Below the pieces are notes generated by a model. It saw nothing but the letters and a program-made list of their open reading frames with translations. It did not search any database and was not told where the DNA came from. From Stenotrophomonas maltophilia D457 (GTDB lineage: Bacteria; Pseudomonadota; Gammaproteobacteria; Xanthomonadales; Xanthomonadaceae): DNA of 64,000 nt. The stretch is from contig NC_017671.1 in NCBI RefSeq assembly GCF_000284595.1, forward strand, positions 4,063,001 to 4,127,000, given 5' to 3'. Numbering within the stretch: the first letter of the stretch is position 1; each line of letters opens with the position of its first letter. Shown one piece after another: positions 8,641-16,326 of this stretch. Position numbers and translations under genes: made by a program.

Positions 8641-8977
8641 GGCCCCATTATCGGGCCGCAGGGCAACAAACCCAAGAGTATTCACCAACGTCAAAGACAG
8701 CACTGGCGGCCTGCTGCGTTGCAGGTGGCCCAAAAGCGCGGGCGGAGAGCCCAACGGCAGCTGACTGGTTCTTTCGGCCCCTCAATGACCGGGGCATCAT
8801 GCGCGCGGCCTGCAGTCGCCTTCACGCCAGGCCTGCGGCGCGTGCGCGGGTAACGAATTGTGTCCGCCGGACAATGTTGTTTTCGGAACAGACAAGTGAT
8901 CCCAACGTGCTCGTTCCGGCGCGCGGGCACGAGTACCGTAGCGTTGCAGAAAACGACAGAAAACCGCCCCCTTCCCC
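8641..8977. promoter_or_regulatory. Divergent promoter region ybeD / lpxR with two palindromes
   Basis: 337 bases without a gene between divergent genes. It contains a perfect 13-base palindrome TGTCCGCCGGACA at 8861-8873 and an imperfect inverted repeat GTGCTCG...GGGCACGAG around 8907-8933. I could not assign a convincing -35/-10 pair by eye. The first palindrome resembles the TGTCC repeats upstream of the adaptor gene at 63 kb. Confidence 0.5.
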
Positions 8978-10051
8978 ATGAGCATTCCATCCATGCGTAG
9001 TGTCGCAGCCCTCGGGCTGGCCGGCCTGCTGGCCTCTGCCCTCCCCTTTGCCGCCCAGGCGGCCGAACAATGTGGCCCGGACGCGATGCGCGATCACCCG
9101 CCGCAGGTCAATTTCCGCGTCGACAACGACCTGTTCGGCGGCCGCCACCAGGACCAGGGCTATACCAACGGTGCGCTGTTGACCCTGGTCTCGCCCAATC
9201 TGGTCGATTACACCGACGACCCGTGCCTTCCACGCATGGCGCGCTGGGTGAACCAGTACCTGGAAGGCCTGCATCCGGGCAGGTTCGAACAGCAGAACAT
9301 GATCTTCAGTATCGGCCAGGGCATCTTCACCCCGACCGATTTCAGCCGCAGGGACCTGATCGAGGAAGACCGTCCTTACGCGGGCGTACTGATCGCAAAT
9401 TTCGGTTTCAATGCGCGCAGCGGCGACCGCCTGCAGACCACCCAGCTGACGTTGGGCGTAGTTGGCCCGTGGGCACAGGGCAAGCAGGTGCAGAATGCCG
9501 TGCACGAAGTGCTGGGCGACGAGAAATTCAAGGGCTGGGACAACCAGCTGCACAACGAGCCGCTGTTCATGCTGACCCATGAGCGCATGCGCCGCTGGCC
9601 GGGTGATGCCAGCATCAATGCCGACGGCTGGGGTTGGGACGCGATCAGCCACTACGGCGGCTCGATCGGCAACCTGGAAACCAAGGCCAACCTCGGCGGT
9701 GAAGTGCGCTTCGGCTGGAAGCTGCCGGACGACTTCGGCAGCACGCCGTTGCGCCCGGCCGGTGAGAACACGGCACCGACCCGCAGCGGCCGTCCCAATG
9801 GCTGGTCCTGGCACCTGTTCGCGACCTCGGACGCGGCCTGGGTGATCCGCGACATCACGCTGGATGGCAACACGTTCCGCAACAGTCACAGCGTGGACAA
9901 GCGCCATGTGGTGGCCTACGGCGGCTATGGCGTGGCCGTGATGTACGGACGCTGGAAGTTCGCCGCTGCGCGTTACCACAGCACGCGAGAGTTCAACGGC
10001 CAGCGCCAATCGCCGGTGTTCGGCAGTTTCACCATCAGCCGCTCGCTGTAG
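8978..10051 (+). CDS. lpxR: LpxR-like lipid A deacylase family outer membrane protein (DUF2219)
   Basis: 357 residues with a signal peptide (about 1-28, ending AAQAA). The FRVDNDLFGGRHQDQGYTNG block is typical of LpxR/DUF2219, where the Asn-Asp pair belongs to the calcium and active-site region of the Salmonella enzyme. The protein is rich in alternating beta-strand patterns and ends in aromatic-rich strands, as expected for a 12-strand barrel. Salmonella LpxR removes the 3'-acyloxyacyl chain of lipid A in the outer membrane; the same activity here is inferred from family. A second start at Met6 is possible. Confidence 0.85.
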   Translation: MSIPSMRSVAALGLAGLLASALPFAAQAAEQCGPDAMRDHPPQVNFRVDNDLFGGRHQDQGYTNGALLTLVSPNLVDYTDDPCLPRMARWVNQYLEGLHPGRFEQQNMIFSIGQGIFTPTDFSRRDLIEEDRPYAGVLIANFGFNARSGDRLQTTQLTLGVVGPWAQGKQVQNAVHEVLGDEKFKGWDNQLHNEPLFMLTHERMRRWPGDASINADGWGWDAISHYGGSIGNLETKANLGGEVRFGWKLPDDFGSTPLRPAGENTAPTRSGRPNGWSWHLFATSDAAWVIRDITLDGNTFRNSHSVDKRHVVAYGGYGVAVMYGRWKFAAARYHSTREFNGQRQSPVFGSFTISRSL

Positions 10052-10075
10052 GCGAGGGGCTGAGGGTGAAGCGGG

Positions 10076-10099
10076 TAGGTGCCGACCGTTGGTCGGCAC
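10076..10099. repeat. SMAG palindrome
   Basis: GTAGGTGCCGACCGTTGGTC followed by GGCAC; it lies 25 bases after the lpxR stop codon. Confidence 0.8.
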
Positions 10100-10191
10100 A
10101 CCGGTTACCGCATCGCTCGCTGCAAGTCAGGCGCTGCAGGTGGTGCCGGCCGCTGGCCGGCTGCCGGCAGTTCCGGATGAGTTGCTGGGGA

Positions 10192-10310
10192 GCCGGCCAG
10201 CGGCCGGCACGACCCGCATCCGGGTGGGCTCATGCGGAGCCGGCCAGCGGCCGGCACGACCCGCATCCGGATGGGCTCATGCGGAGCCGGCCAGCGGCCG
10301 GCTCTACCCC
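10192..10310. repeat. 47-bp tandem repeat built on SMAG palindromes, about 2.5 copies
   Basis: Copies start at 10192, 10239 and 10286. Each begins GCCGGCCAGCGGCCGGC and continues with a 30-base spacer containing CCGCATCCGG and GGGCTCATGCGGA. The first two copies differ at about one base (CGGGTGG against CGGATGG); the third is cut after the palindrome and ends CTCTACC. A further SMAG core lies at about 10143-10163. The array lies in the convergent gap between lpxR and the DD-carboxypeptidase gene. Confidence 0.9.
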
Positions 10311-10342
10311 CCGCGTGCGGGGGGAAGCGGCCTTCCGAAACA

Positions 10343-10370
10343 GAAAAGGCCGGCATTTGCCGGCCTTTTC
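10343..10370. terminator. Bidirectional terminator between lpxR and dacC
   Basis: Perfect 12-bp stem GAAAAGGCCGGC / GCCGGCCTTTTC with loop ATTT. T runs occur on both strands, suiting the convergent genes on either side. Confidence 0.85.
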
Positions 10371-10392
10371 GTTCACCACGCCAAGGCGTGGA

Positions 10393-11613
10393 TCATTCCG
10401 ATTCCCACCACATCCAGAAGCTGTCCCACAGGCGCTTGAAGAAGCCGGCCTGCTCGACGGCGGCCACGGCCACCAGCGGTGCCTCGGCGATGACCTTGCC
10501 ATCCAGCGTGACCTTCACGGTGCCGATCTGCTGGCCGGCAGTGAACGGTGCTTCCAGGGTCTTGGGCACGTCGATGCTCGGCTTCAGGTCGTTGTAGCGG
10601 CCGCGCGGCACGCTCACCAGCATCGGCTGGGCCACGCCCAGCTGTACCTTGTCGGTGGTGCCCTTCCAGACCTTGTGCTCGGCCACGGCCTTGCCCGGTT
10701 CGTACAGGCGGTGGGTCTCGAAGAAGCGGAAGCCCCAGTTCAGCAGGGCCAGGCTGTCGTCGGCACGCTGCTTCTCCGACGCACCACCCAGCACTACGGC
10801 GATCAGGCGCTGGTCGCCACGCTGGGCCGAGCTCATCAGGCAGTAGCCGGCTTCGGACGTGTGGCCGGTCTTGATGCCATCCACGCTGCCATCGCGCCAC
10901 AGCAGCAGGTTGCGGTTCGGCTGCTTGATGTTGCCGACCTGGAATTCCTTGATCTTGTTATACGCGTAGGTTTCCGGGTAATCACGCACCATCGCGCGGC
11001 CCAGCAGCGCCAGGTCGTAGGCGGTGCTGTGGTGGCCCTGTGCGGTCAGGCCGTGGGCGTTGACGAAGTGCGAGTCCTTCATGCCGATCTTGGCGGCGTA
11101 GCTGTTCATCAGCGACGCAAAGGCCTCTTCGCTGCCGGCCACATGCTCGGCCAGGGCGATCGCGGCGTCATTGCCGGACTGGATCGCCATGCCCTTTTCC
11201 ATGTCTTCCAGGCGTGCGGTCTGGTTGACCGGGAAGCCGCTGTAGCTGCCGTCGGTACCGGCGCCACCTTCGCGCCAAGCGCGCTCGCTCATCATCACCT
11301 GGTCATCTGCACGGACCTTGCCGTTCTTGACCTCGGCGGCAACCACGTACGACGTCATCACCTTGGTGATGCTGGCCGGGGCCAGCTGCTCGTGGATGTT
11401 CTCGCCGGCCAGCACCTGGCCGGTGGCGTAGTCCATCAGGACCCAGGCCTTGGACACGCTCGGGGCCGGGGCCGGCGGGGTCGCGACGGTGGCCGGGGCG
11501 GCAGCGGCGGCGGCAGGCGCCGGCGTGGCCGGGGTCGGCAGCGGCGTCTGGGCGGAAGCCAGGCCCACCACCAGGGTGGCGGCCAGGGCGGTGGCGGCGG
11601 AACGGAAATTCAT
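10393..11613 (-). CDS. dacC: D-alanyl-D-alanine carboxypeptidase (PBP5/6 type)
   Basis: 406 residues from ATG 11611-11613, with a signal peptide (about 1-21) and an Ala/Pro-rich linker. Penicillin-binding motifs of the S11 family are intact: SITK (Ser81/Lys84), SGN (146-148) and KTG (248-250). The C-terminal domain ends with an amphipathic Trp-rich helix (KRLWDSFWMWWESE) that would anchor it to the outer face of the inner membrane. It removes the terminal D-Ala of peptidoglycan stem peptides. Which PBP5-like paralogue this is (dacA, dacC or dacD) cannot be fixed here. It is encoded downstream of rlpA. Confidence 0.93.
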   Translation of the reverse strand: MNFRSAATALAATLVVGLASAQTPLPTPATPAPAAAAAAPATVATPPAPAPSVSKAWVLMDYATGQVLAGENIHEQLAPASITKVMTSYVVAAEVKNGKVRADDQVMMSERAWREGGAGTDGSYSGFPVNQTARLEDMEKGMAIQSGNDAAIALAEHVAGSEEAFASLMNSYAAKIGMKDSHFVNAHGLTAQGHHSTAYDLALLGRAMVRDYPETYAYNKIKEFQVGNIKQPNRNLLLWRDGSVDGIKTGHTSEAGYCLMSSAQRGDQRLIAVVLGGASEKQRADDSLALLNWGFRFFETHRLYEPGKAVAEHKVWKGTTDKVQLGVAQPMLVSVPRGRYNDLKPSIDVPKTLEAPFTAGQQIGTVKVTLDGKVIAEAPLVAVAAVEQAGFFKRLWDSFWMWWESE

Positions 11614-11713
11614 TGGACAGCAGGCTCCAGGGGACGGCCGGGAATGGAGGGTGGAACGTAACGGCCATTGTAAGGCCGGGGGAGCCTGGGCCGGCAGCAC
11701 CGGCCCGGGCGGA

Positions 11714-12982
11714 TCAATCCTTGACGATCTGCGGCGAACCCAGGCCCAGACCGGCGATGCGGCCGGCAAGTTCCGCGGCACTGGCATGGTCGGTGGCAGG
11801 AACGCGCAGACGGAACAGGGTGCGGCCACCGGCGGCGATGTCGCTGATGGTCGCGCCGACGATGCCGGCAGCGTTGAGCTGGCCCATCGCACGGTTGGCG
11901 TTGTCGCGACTGGAGAAGCTGGCGACCTGCACCATCACCGCGCCCACCACCTGCTGCGACAGGCTGGGTGCCGCCGGCGTGGCGGCGACGGTGCGCACGG
12001 GTGCCGGCGCGACGGCGCGCGGCGCGGCGCTGGCGACTGCAACCGGCGCCGGTGCGGTGCTGCGCAGCGGTGCACTCGGCGGCAGGCTGCTGACCGCCAC
12101 CTCCGGCACGGTGCTGGCCACGCCCTGGGTGGTGGCCGGCTGGCCGCGTGCCGGCATGCCATCGGCCGGCAGGCGCTTGACCAGGCGATCGATATCGCTG
12201 TCGGCAGTGGCGCGCGCGGTCGCTGCCGGGCGTGCACTGGCCACCGCAGCTGCCGCTTCGGCGGCACGACGCTCGCGGCGGGACGGCTTCTGCGCCAGCA
12301 GGTTGCTCTCGCCCGGCTGCAGCGCGCGCACTTCCACGTTGCCGGTACCGCGCTGGGTGATGCCCAGGCGCACGGCGGCGGCATAACTGAGATCGACCAC
12401 GCGACCATCGTGGAACGGGCCGCGGTCGTTGACGCGCACGATCACCGACTCGCCATTGTCGAGGTTGGTCACGCGGGCGAAGCTGGGCAGCGGCAGCGTC
12501 TTGTGCGCGGCGGTGAACTGGTACATGTCGTAGACCTCGCGGTTGGAGGTCAGGCGGCCATGGAACTTGGCGCCGTAGTACGACGCGGTACCGCGCTCGA
12601 CATAGTCGTGGGTATCGTCGAGCACCTTGTACGACTTCCCCAGCACCACGTACGGCGACTTGTTGCCGATCGCCGAGCGCTCCTCGGCGGTCACTTCCGG
12701 CTCGGGAATGCAGGCCACGTTGGGAATGTAATCCGGCGTGCTGTCACGCACGCCCGGCTTGTACAGGCCACCGGCAGTGTAGTTGCCGCGGGTGCTCAGG
12801 TCTTCCTTGGCCGCCGCGTACGGTGACCCTTCCGGGCAGTGTGCCGGGCGCGAGCCACGCCCCTGCACCAGCGTGCCGCCGGACTTGCCACCATGGCCGG
12901 CCGTGGCCGGCTTCTTCGGCGCGCTGCTGCAGGCAGCCAGCGCGAGGACGATCAAGCCTGGGACCAGCCATCTGATGTTCAT
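11714..12982 (-). CDS. rlpA: Septal ring lytic transglycosylase RlpA with SPOR domain
   Basis: 422-residue lipoprotein (lipobox LAAC, Cys18). Residues about 115-200 form the double-psi beta-barrel, with YVERGTASYYGAKFHGRLTS and VRVNDRGPFHDGRVVDLSYAAA, including the conserved catalytic Asp and Glu region. A long Ala/Pro/Thr linker follows, then a C-terminal SPOR domain (about 348-420; MVQVASFSSRDNANRAMGQL) that binds denuded glycan at the division site. In Pseudomonas RlpA cleaves naked glycan strands. The start codon overlaps the mltB stop by 4 bases (ATGA), so it is translationally coupled to mltB. Confidence 0.94.
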   Translation of the reverse strand: MNIRWLVPGLIVLALAACSSAPKKPATAGHGGKSGGTLVQGRGSRPAHCPEGSPYAAAKEDLSTRGNYTAGGLYKPGVRDSTPDYIPNVACIPEPEVTAEERSAIGNKSPYVVLGKSYKVLDDTHDYVERGTASYYGAKFHGRLTSNREVYDMYQFTAAHKTLPLPSFARVTNLDNGESVIVRVNDRGPFHDGRVVDLSYAAAVRLGITQRGTGNVEVRALQPGESNLLAQKPSRRERRAAEAAAAVASARPAATARATADSDIDRLVKRLPADGMPARGQPATTQGVASTVPEVAVSSLPPSAPLRSTAPAPVAVASAAPRAVAPAPVRTVAATPAAPSLSQQVVGAVMVQVASFSSRDNANRAMGQLNAAGIVGATISDIAAGGRTLFRLRVPATDHASAAELAGRIAGLGLGSPQIVKD

Positions 12983-14124
12983 GCCGGGGGCAGCTCCTGT
13001 CCGGCGATGGCCTGGGACAACTGGAACACGGCCATCGCGTACATCTTCGAGAGGTTGTAGCGGGTGATCGCGTAGTAGTTCTGGAAGCCCAGCCAGTACT
13101 GCTTGCCGGTGCTGCCTTCAAGCGTGATCGGCGTGGCGGTGGCGCCCGGCTGCACCGGCGCGCCCGGCTGGTAGCCGCGCTGCGCCAGGTCGGCCATCGT
13201 CCAGGTCGGCATCCATTCGGTCGGGTTGAACTCCTCGCGGCCCGGCGCCAGCGTGGCCGGCACGGCCACCTGCCCGCCACGCACCCAGCCGCCCTTCTTC
13301 ACGAAGTAGTTGGCGATGGACGAGAACACGTCGTCGTAGCTGGTGAACAGGTCGCGGCGGCCATCACCGTTTCCGTCCACGGCGTAGTCGAGATAGCTGG
13401 ACGGCATGAACTGGCCCATGCCCATCGCACCGGCATAACTGCCCTTGAGCGTGGTGATATCCAGTTTCTCTTCGTGGCCCAACTCGAACAGCTTGGCCAG
13501 CTCATCGCGGAAGAACAGCTCGCGGCGCACTTCGCGTTCCAGCTTGGCCGGGTCGCCGCTGCGCGGGTAATAGAACGCCAGCGTGTACAGCGCATCGAGC
13601 ACGCGATGGCTGCCAGCATTCCTGCCGTAGCTGGTTTCCACACCGATGATCGCGACGATCACTTCGGCCGGCACGCCGGTGCGCTGCTGCACGCGATCCA
13701 GTTCGGCGCGGTGTTCGGCCAGGAACGCGCGGCCGCCCTCGATGCGCGCCTTGCTGATGAACATCGGCCGGTACTCATTCCACGGCTTGACCCGTTCGGC
13801 CGGGCGCGACATCGCGGCGATGATCGGCTGGCGCACCTGCGCCTGGTCGAGCACGCTGCTGATCTGCTCCGGCTTCAGGCCATAGCGCTTGGCGGTATCG
13901 GCAATGAAGCGGGCCCGTGCGACCTCGAACGGCACCGGGGTGAGATCGACCGGCGCCGCGGTGGCGGCGGTGGCTTCAGGCGCGGCCTCGGCCGGGCCAT
14001 GGGCTTTGGCGGCGGGCTGGCGCGGCGTACTGCTGGCCTGGGGCGAAGACGGTGGGGACTTCGGCTGGGTCGCGCAGGCGACCAGGCCGAGGGTGAGCAT
14101 GCAGGCCAGAGTGCGTCGAATCAT
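12979..14124 (-). CDS. mltB: Lytic murein transglycosylase B
   Basis: 381 residues with a lipobox (LVAC, Cys17) and Ala/Pro-rich linker to about residue 60. The SLT-B catalytic Glu lies in AIIGVETSYGRNAG (Glu163), and an EF-hand-like NGDGRRD loop matches the calcium site of E. coli Slt35. It cuts the MurNAc-GlcNAc bond to give 1,6-anhydro ends and is outer-membrane anchored. It leads the mltB-rlpA pair. Its upstream region on this strand is the unusual gene-free interval 14125-15108. Confidence 0.94.
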   Translation of the reverse strand: MIRRTLACMLTLGLVACATQPKSPPSSPQASSTPRQPAAKAHGPAEAAPEATAATAAPVDLTPVPFEVARARFIADTAKRYGLKPEQISSVLDQAQVRQPIIAAMSRPAERVKPWNEYRPMFISKARIEGGRAFLAEHRAELDRVQQRTGVPAEVIVAIIGVETSYGRNAGSHRVLDALYTLAFYYPRSGDPAKLEREVRRELFFRDELAKLFELGHEEKLDITTLKGSYAGAMGMGQFMPSSYLDYAVDGNGDGRRDLFTSYDDVFSSIANYFVKKGGWVRGGQVAVPATLAPGREEFNPTEWMPTWTMADLAQRGYQPGAPVQPGATATPITLEGSTGKQYWLGFQNYYAITRYNLSKMYAMAVFQLSQAIAGQELPPA

Positions 14125-14584
14125 CGTCGCAGGTTAGCAGGTCATGGATGAATTAAAACCCCTAACACCATGAATCACAACGATTTGCCTGCGACCAGCG
14201 GGAAATGTGAAGGCATCGTGATCGCCCTTCCCCATTCAGATAGAGGTTGCCGGTTGCGTCCCCATCCCCGCAGACGCAACCGGCGACCGGATCCGGTCGG
14301 TACCTGCGCGGCTGCCGCTCCCCAGTGGCAGTACCCCGCGCTCCCTGTACCCGTTGGATCAGTACTGCTTCCCGCCCGACGCCCCCTCGCGCTGCAACGA
14401 TTGACGGCGCGCCGTGCCGAACGGGCCGCCATTGTGCAGGCCGATTACGACAAGTCCATTGATCAAGATCAACGCGGTGTAAAAGTGTGAACCAGCTAAC
14501 GTTTTTTGCGGACTTTCGTCAGCGGGCGTGCTGTCGTGCATCGGTGTGAGAACGCTTACACAACGGGCGTTGCGCAGTCAGGAA
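14125..14584. promoter_or_regulatory. Gene-free structured region upstream of mltB
   Basis: No convincing ORF. The stretch holds a 12-bp perfect hairpin (GCCGGTTGCGTC / GACGCAACCGGC, 14249-14284), an adjacent palindrome GACCGGATCCGGTC at 14285-14298, a further possible stem around GCTGCCGCTCCCCAGTGGCAG (about 14311-14331) and an FNR-type box at 14459-14472. It may be a long mltB leader, a small RNA gene or both. Confidence 0.5.
14459..14472. promoter_or_regulatory. FNR/Anr-type binding site
   Basis: TTGATCAAGATCAA is a perfect match to the FNR/Anr consensus TTGAT-N4-ATCAA. Being symmetric, it gives no direction. If it acts at about -41, the plus strand offers TAACGT near 14497-14502 as a -10, and the minus strand offers CACAAT near 14431-14436. 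No coding gene starts within 300 bases downstream on either strand. Confidence 0.7.
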
Positions 14585-15107
14585 GTTTCCAACCAACGGC
14601 GCAGCCCCTCGTGGGTGGCCGCGAAAAGCAGTTCATGGGTGGGGCCGGGTAGACGGGCTGCGCAGGGGCCGCTGCAAGTACGTCCATGTAAGCTTGGTCG
14701 CCGCATCCATGCGGCTCACGCCCCTGCGCAGCCCCTCTACCCGGCCACGGACAGGTTCCGTGCGCGTCTACCCACGGCGAAGTAAAGAGAAGATCAAAAG
14801 CAAAGGCGGCCTGGCGGGTCGCTTCATTGCCGTGTGTAGAGCCGAGCCATGCTCGGCTCACGAGCAAGCGCAGCGTCGCGATCCGCTTTTGATCTTCTTT
14901 TTCTTCTCCGTGGGTGGACGAACACGGAATCTGCCAGCGGCCGGGTGGGTGGGCAGTGCGGGGTGTCCGCGGCATGGATGCCGCGGCCAAGCCCCCATGG
15001 ATGGGTTCACGGCGTCCCCGCACTGCCCACCCACCCGGCCAGCCCTCAGCAATCCGGCTTTCAGCGACCCATTCCACCCACGAGGGGCTGCGCCGTTGGC
15101 TGGAAAC
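14585..15107. mobile_element. 523-bp element of nested inverted repeats (MITE-like, no ORF)
   Basis: Bounded by 34-bp terminal inverted repeats (14585-14618 and 15074-15107; outer end GTTTCCA(A/G)CCAACGGCGC, one mismatch). Inside lie three further inverted-repeat pairs: 14643-14669 with 14720-14746 (26 of 27 match), an imperfect pair around 14772-14801 with 14885-14913 (GAAGATCAAAAGC core), and a perfect 25-bp pair 14939-14963 with 15016-15040. A SMAG copy sits in the middle (about 14833-14860). No coding capacity or transposase was found. The right end stops one base before the stop codon of the second rodA. Calling it a mobile element is inference from architecture. Confidence 0.6.
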
Positions 15108-15108
15108 C

Positions 15109-16212
15109 CTATCCCCCGTGCACGGGCCGGTGCCCGCGTACCGCCATCACCAACCCGATGCCGGCCAACAGCGAAACCGCCGATGTCCCGCCGTAGCTGA
15201 TCAGCGGCATTGGAATGCCCACCACCGGCAGCAGGCCGGAAATCATTCCGCCGTTCACCAGCACGTAGACGAAGAACGCCAGCCCCAGGCTGCCGGCCAG
15301 CAACCGTGCATGCGTGTCGCGCGCGTGCACGGCAATCCACAGGCAACGCCCGACCACGAACAGGTACAGCGCGAACAGCGTCGCCACGCCGATCCAGCCG
15401 AACTCTTCGGCCAGCACCGAAAACGCGAAGTCGGTGGTGTATTCGGGGAGGAAATCCAGCGTGGCCTGGGTGCCCTGCCCCCAGCCGCGTCCCTGCCATC
15501 CCCCGGAGCCGATCGCGATGCGTGACTGCAGGATGTTCCAGCCGGTGCCCAGGGGGTCGGCCGCCGGGTCGAGGAAGGTCAACACACGATCCTTCTGGTA
15601 CTGACGCAGCAGACCGAACCACGCCAGCGGCGCGGCCACTGCCAGCCCCGCCGCGCCGGTCGCCACCCAGCCCCAGTGCAGGCCCGCCAGCAACAACGCG
15701 AACACGCCGCTGGCGGTGACCAGCGTGGCGGTGCCGAGGTTGGGCTGCATCAGGATCAACACCGCCGGCGCGCCGATCAGCACCGCGGCGGTCAGTACCG
15801 TGCGCGGCGACGGCGGCAGCGGTTGCCGGTGCAGGTACCAGGCCATCATCAACGGCAGGCTGAGCTTGAGCAGCTCCGACGGTTGCAGGTAGAACACGCC
15901 GAGGTTGAGCCAGCGCTGCCCATATTTGCCGGTGCCGATCACATACACCGCCATCAGCGGCAGCATCGACAGCGCGTACAACGCTGGTGTCCACGCGCGC
16001 AGGCGCAGCAGCGAAACACGTGACAGCAGCCACATCGCCAGCAGTCCACCCGCAAAGCGCGCCGCCTGCCCGGCCACCGGCCCGGACACACTGTGCAGCA
16101 CCGCCAGGCCCGCGCCCATCAGGATCAGCAATGCGACCAGCAACGGCAGATCGATCGTGCGCACTGCCTCACGGCAGCCGCCAAACAGTCGTTTCCATTC
16201 CACGCGCAGCAC
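15109..16212 (-). CDS. rodA: RodA-family SEDS glycosyltransferase, second copy
   Basis: 367 residues, multi-pass membrane protein of the SEDS family, starting at GTG 16210-16212 with no strong ribosome site, so the exact start is uncertain. It keeps the key SEDS segments: GTGKYGQRWLNLGVFYLQPSE, DPLGTGWNILQSRIAIGSGG and YTTDFAFSVLAEEFGWIG, whose Asp corresponds to the catalytic residue of E. coli RodA. It ends VNGGMISGLLPVVGIPMPLISYGGTS. It is clearly paralogous to the rodA just upstream (16327-17439), but diverged at the N-terminus (MLRVEWKRLFGG). RodA polymerises lipid II in partnership with PBP2. A GGGGTCAGA palindrome separates the copies. Confidence 0.9.
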   Translation of the reverse strand: MLRVEWKRLFGGCREAVRTIDLPLLVALLILMGAGLAVLHSVSGPVAGQAARFAGGLLAMWLLSRVSLLRLRAWTPALYALSMLPLMAVYVIGTGKYGQRWLNLGVFYLQPSELLKLSLPLMMAWYLHRQPLPPSPRTVLTAAVLIGAPAVLILMQPNLGTATLVTASGVFALLLAGLHWGWVATGAAGLAVAAPLAWFGLLRQYQKDRVLTFLDPAADPLGTGWNILQSRIAIGSGGWQGRGWGQGTQATLDFLPEYTTDFAFSVLAEEFGWIGVATLFALYLFVVGRCLWIAVHARDTHARLLAGSLGLAFFVYVLVNGGMISGLLPVVGIPMPLISYGGTSAVSLLAGIGLVMAVRGHRPVHGG

Positions 16213-16273
16213 GCTAGCAACGGGCGCTTGCGTGAAGCTGTCAGGGTGCTTCTGATCTCCGTAGCCGGGCTGT

Positions 16274-16316
16274 GGGGTCAGATCCCTTTTCCCTGTGGAA
16301 AAAGGGATCTGACCCC
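16274..16316. repeat. GGGGTCAGA-family palindrome between the two rodA genes
   Basis: Inverted repeat GGGGTCAGATCCCTTTT ... AAAAGGGATCTGACCCC with a short centre. It lies 11 bases after the first rodA stop and may attenuate transcription into the second copy. Confidence 0.85.
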
Positions 16317-16326
16317 GACGCCGTAC

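Noticed and set aside
6524..8764. 746-codon plus-strand ORF opposite lipA and lipB
   Set aside because: Antisense to lipA, lipB and ybeD, which carry all catalytic residues.
8900..8977. Sigma-54 promoter upstream of lpxR
   Set aside because: GGGCACG is present near 8925 but no GC at the required 12-base offset, so the spacing fails.
14170..14490. 106-codon plus-strand ORF in the gene-free region
   Set aside because: Arg/Pro-rich translation without motif, crosses two strong hairpins and the FNR box; no ribosome site.
14556..15525. Several ORFs of 100-200 codons across the nested-palindrome element
   Set aside because: They run through inverted repeats in both directions with the same peptides mirrored; composition-driven and not coding.
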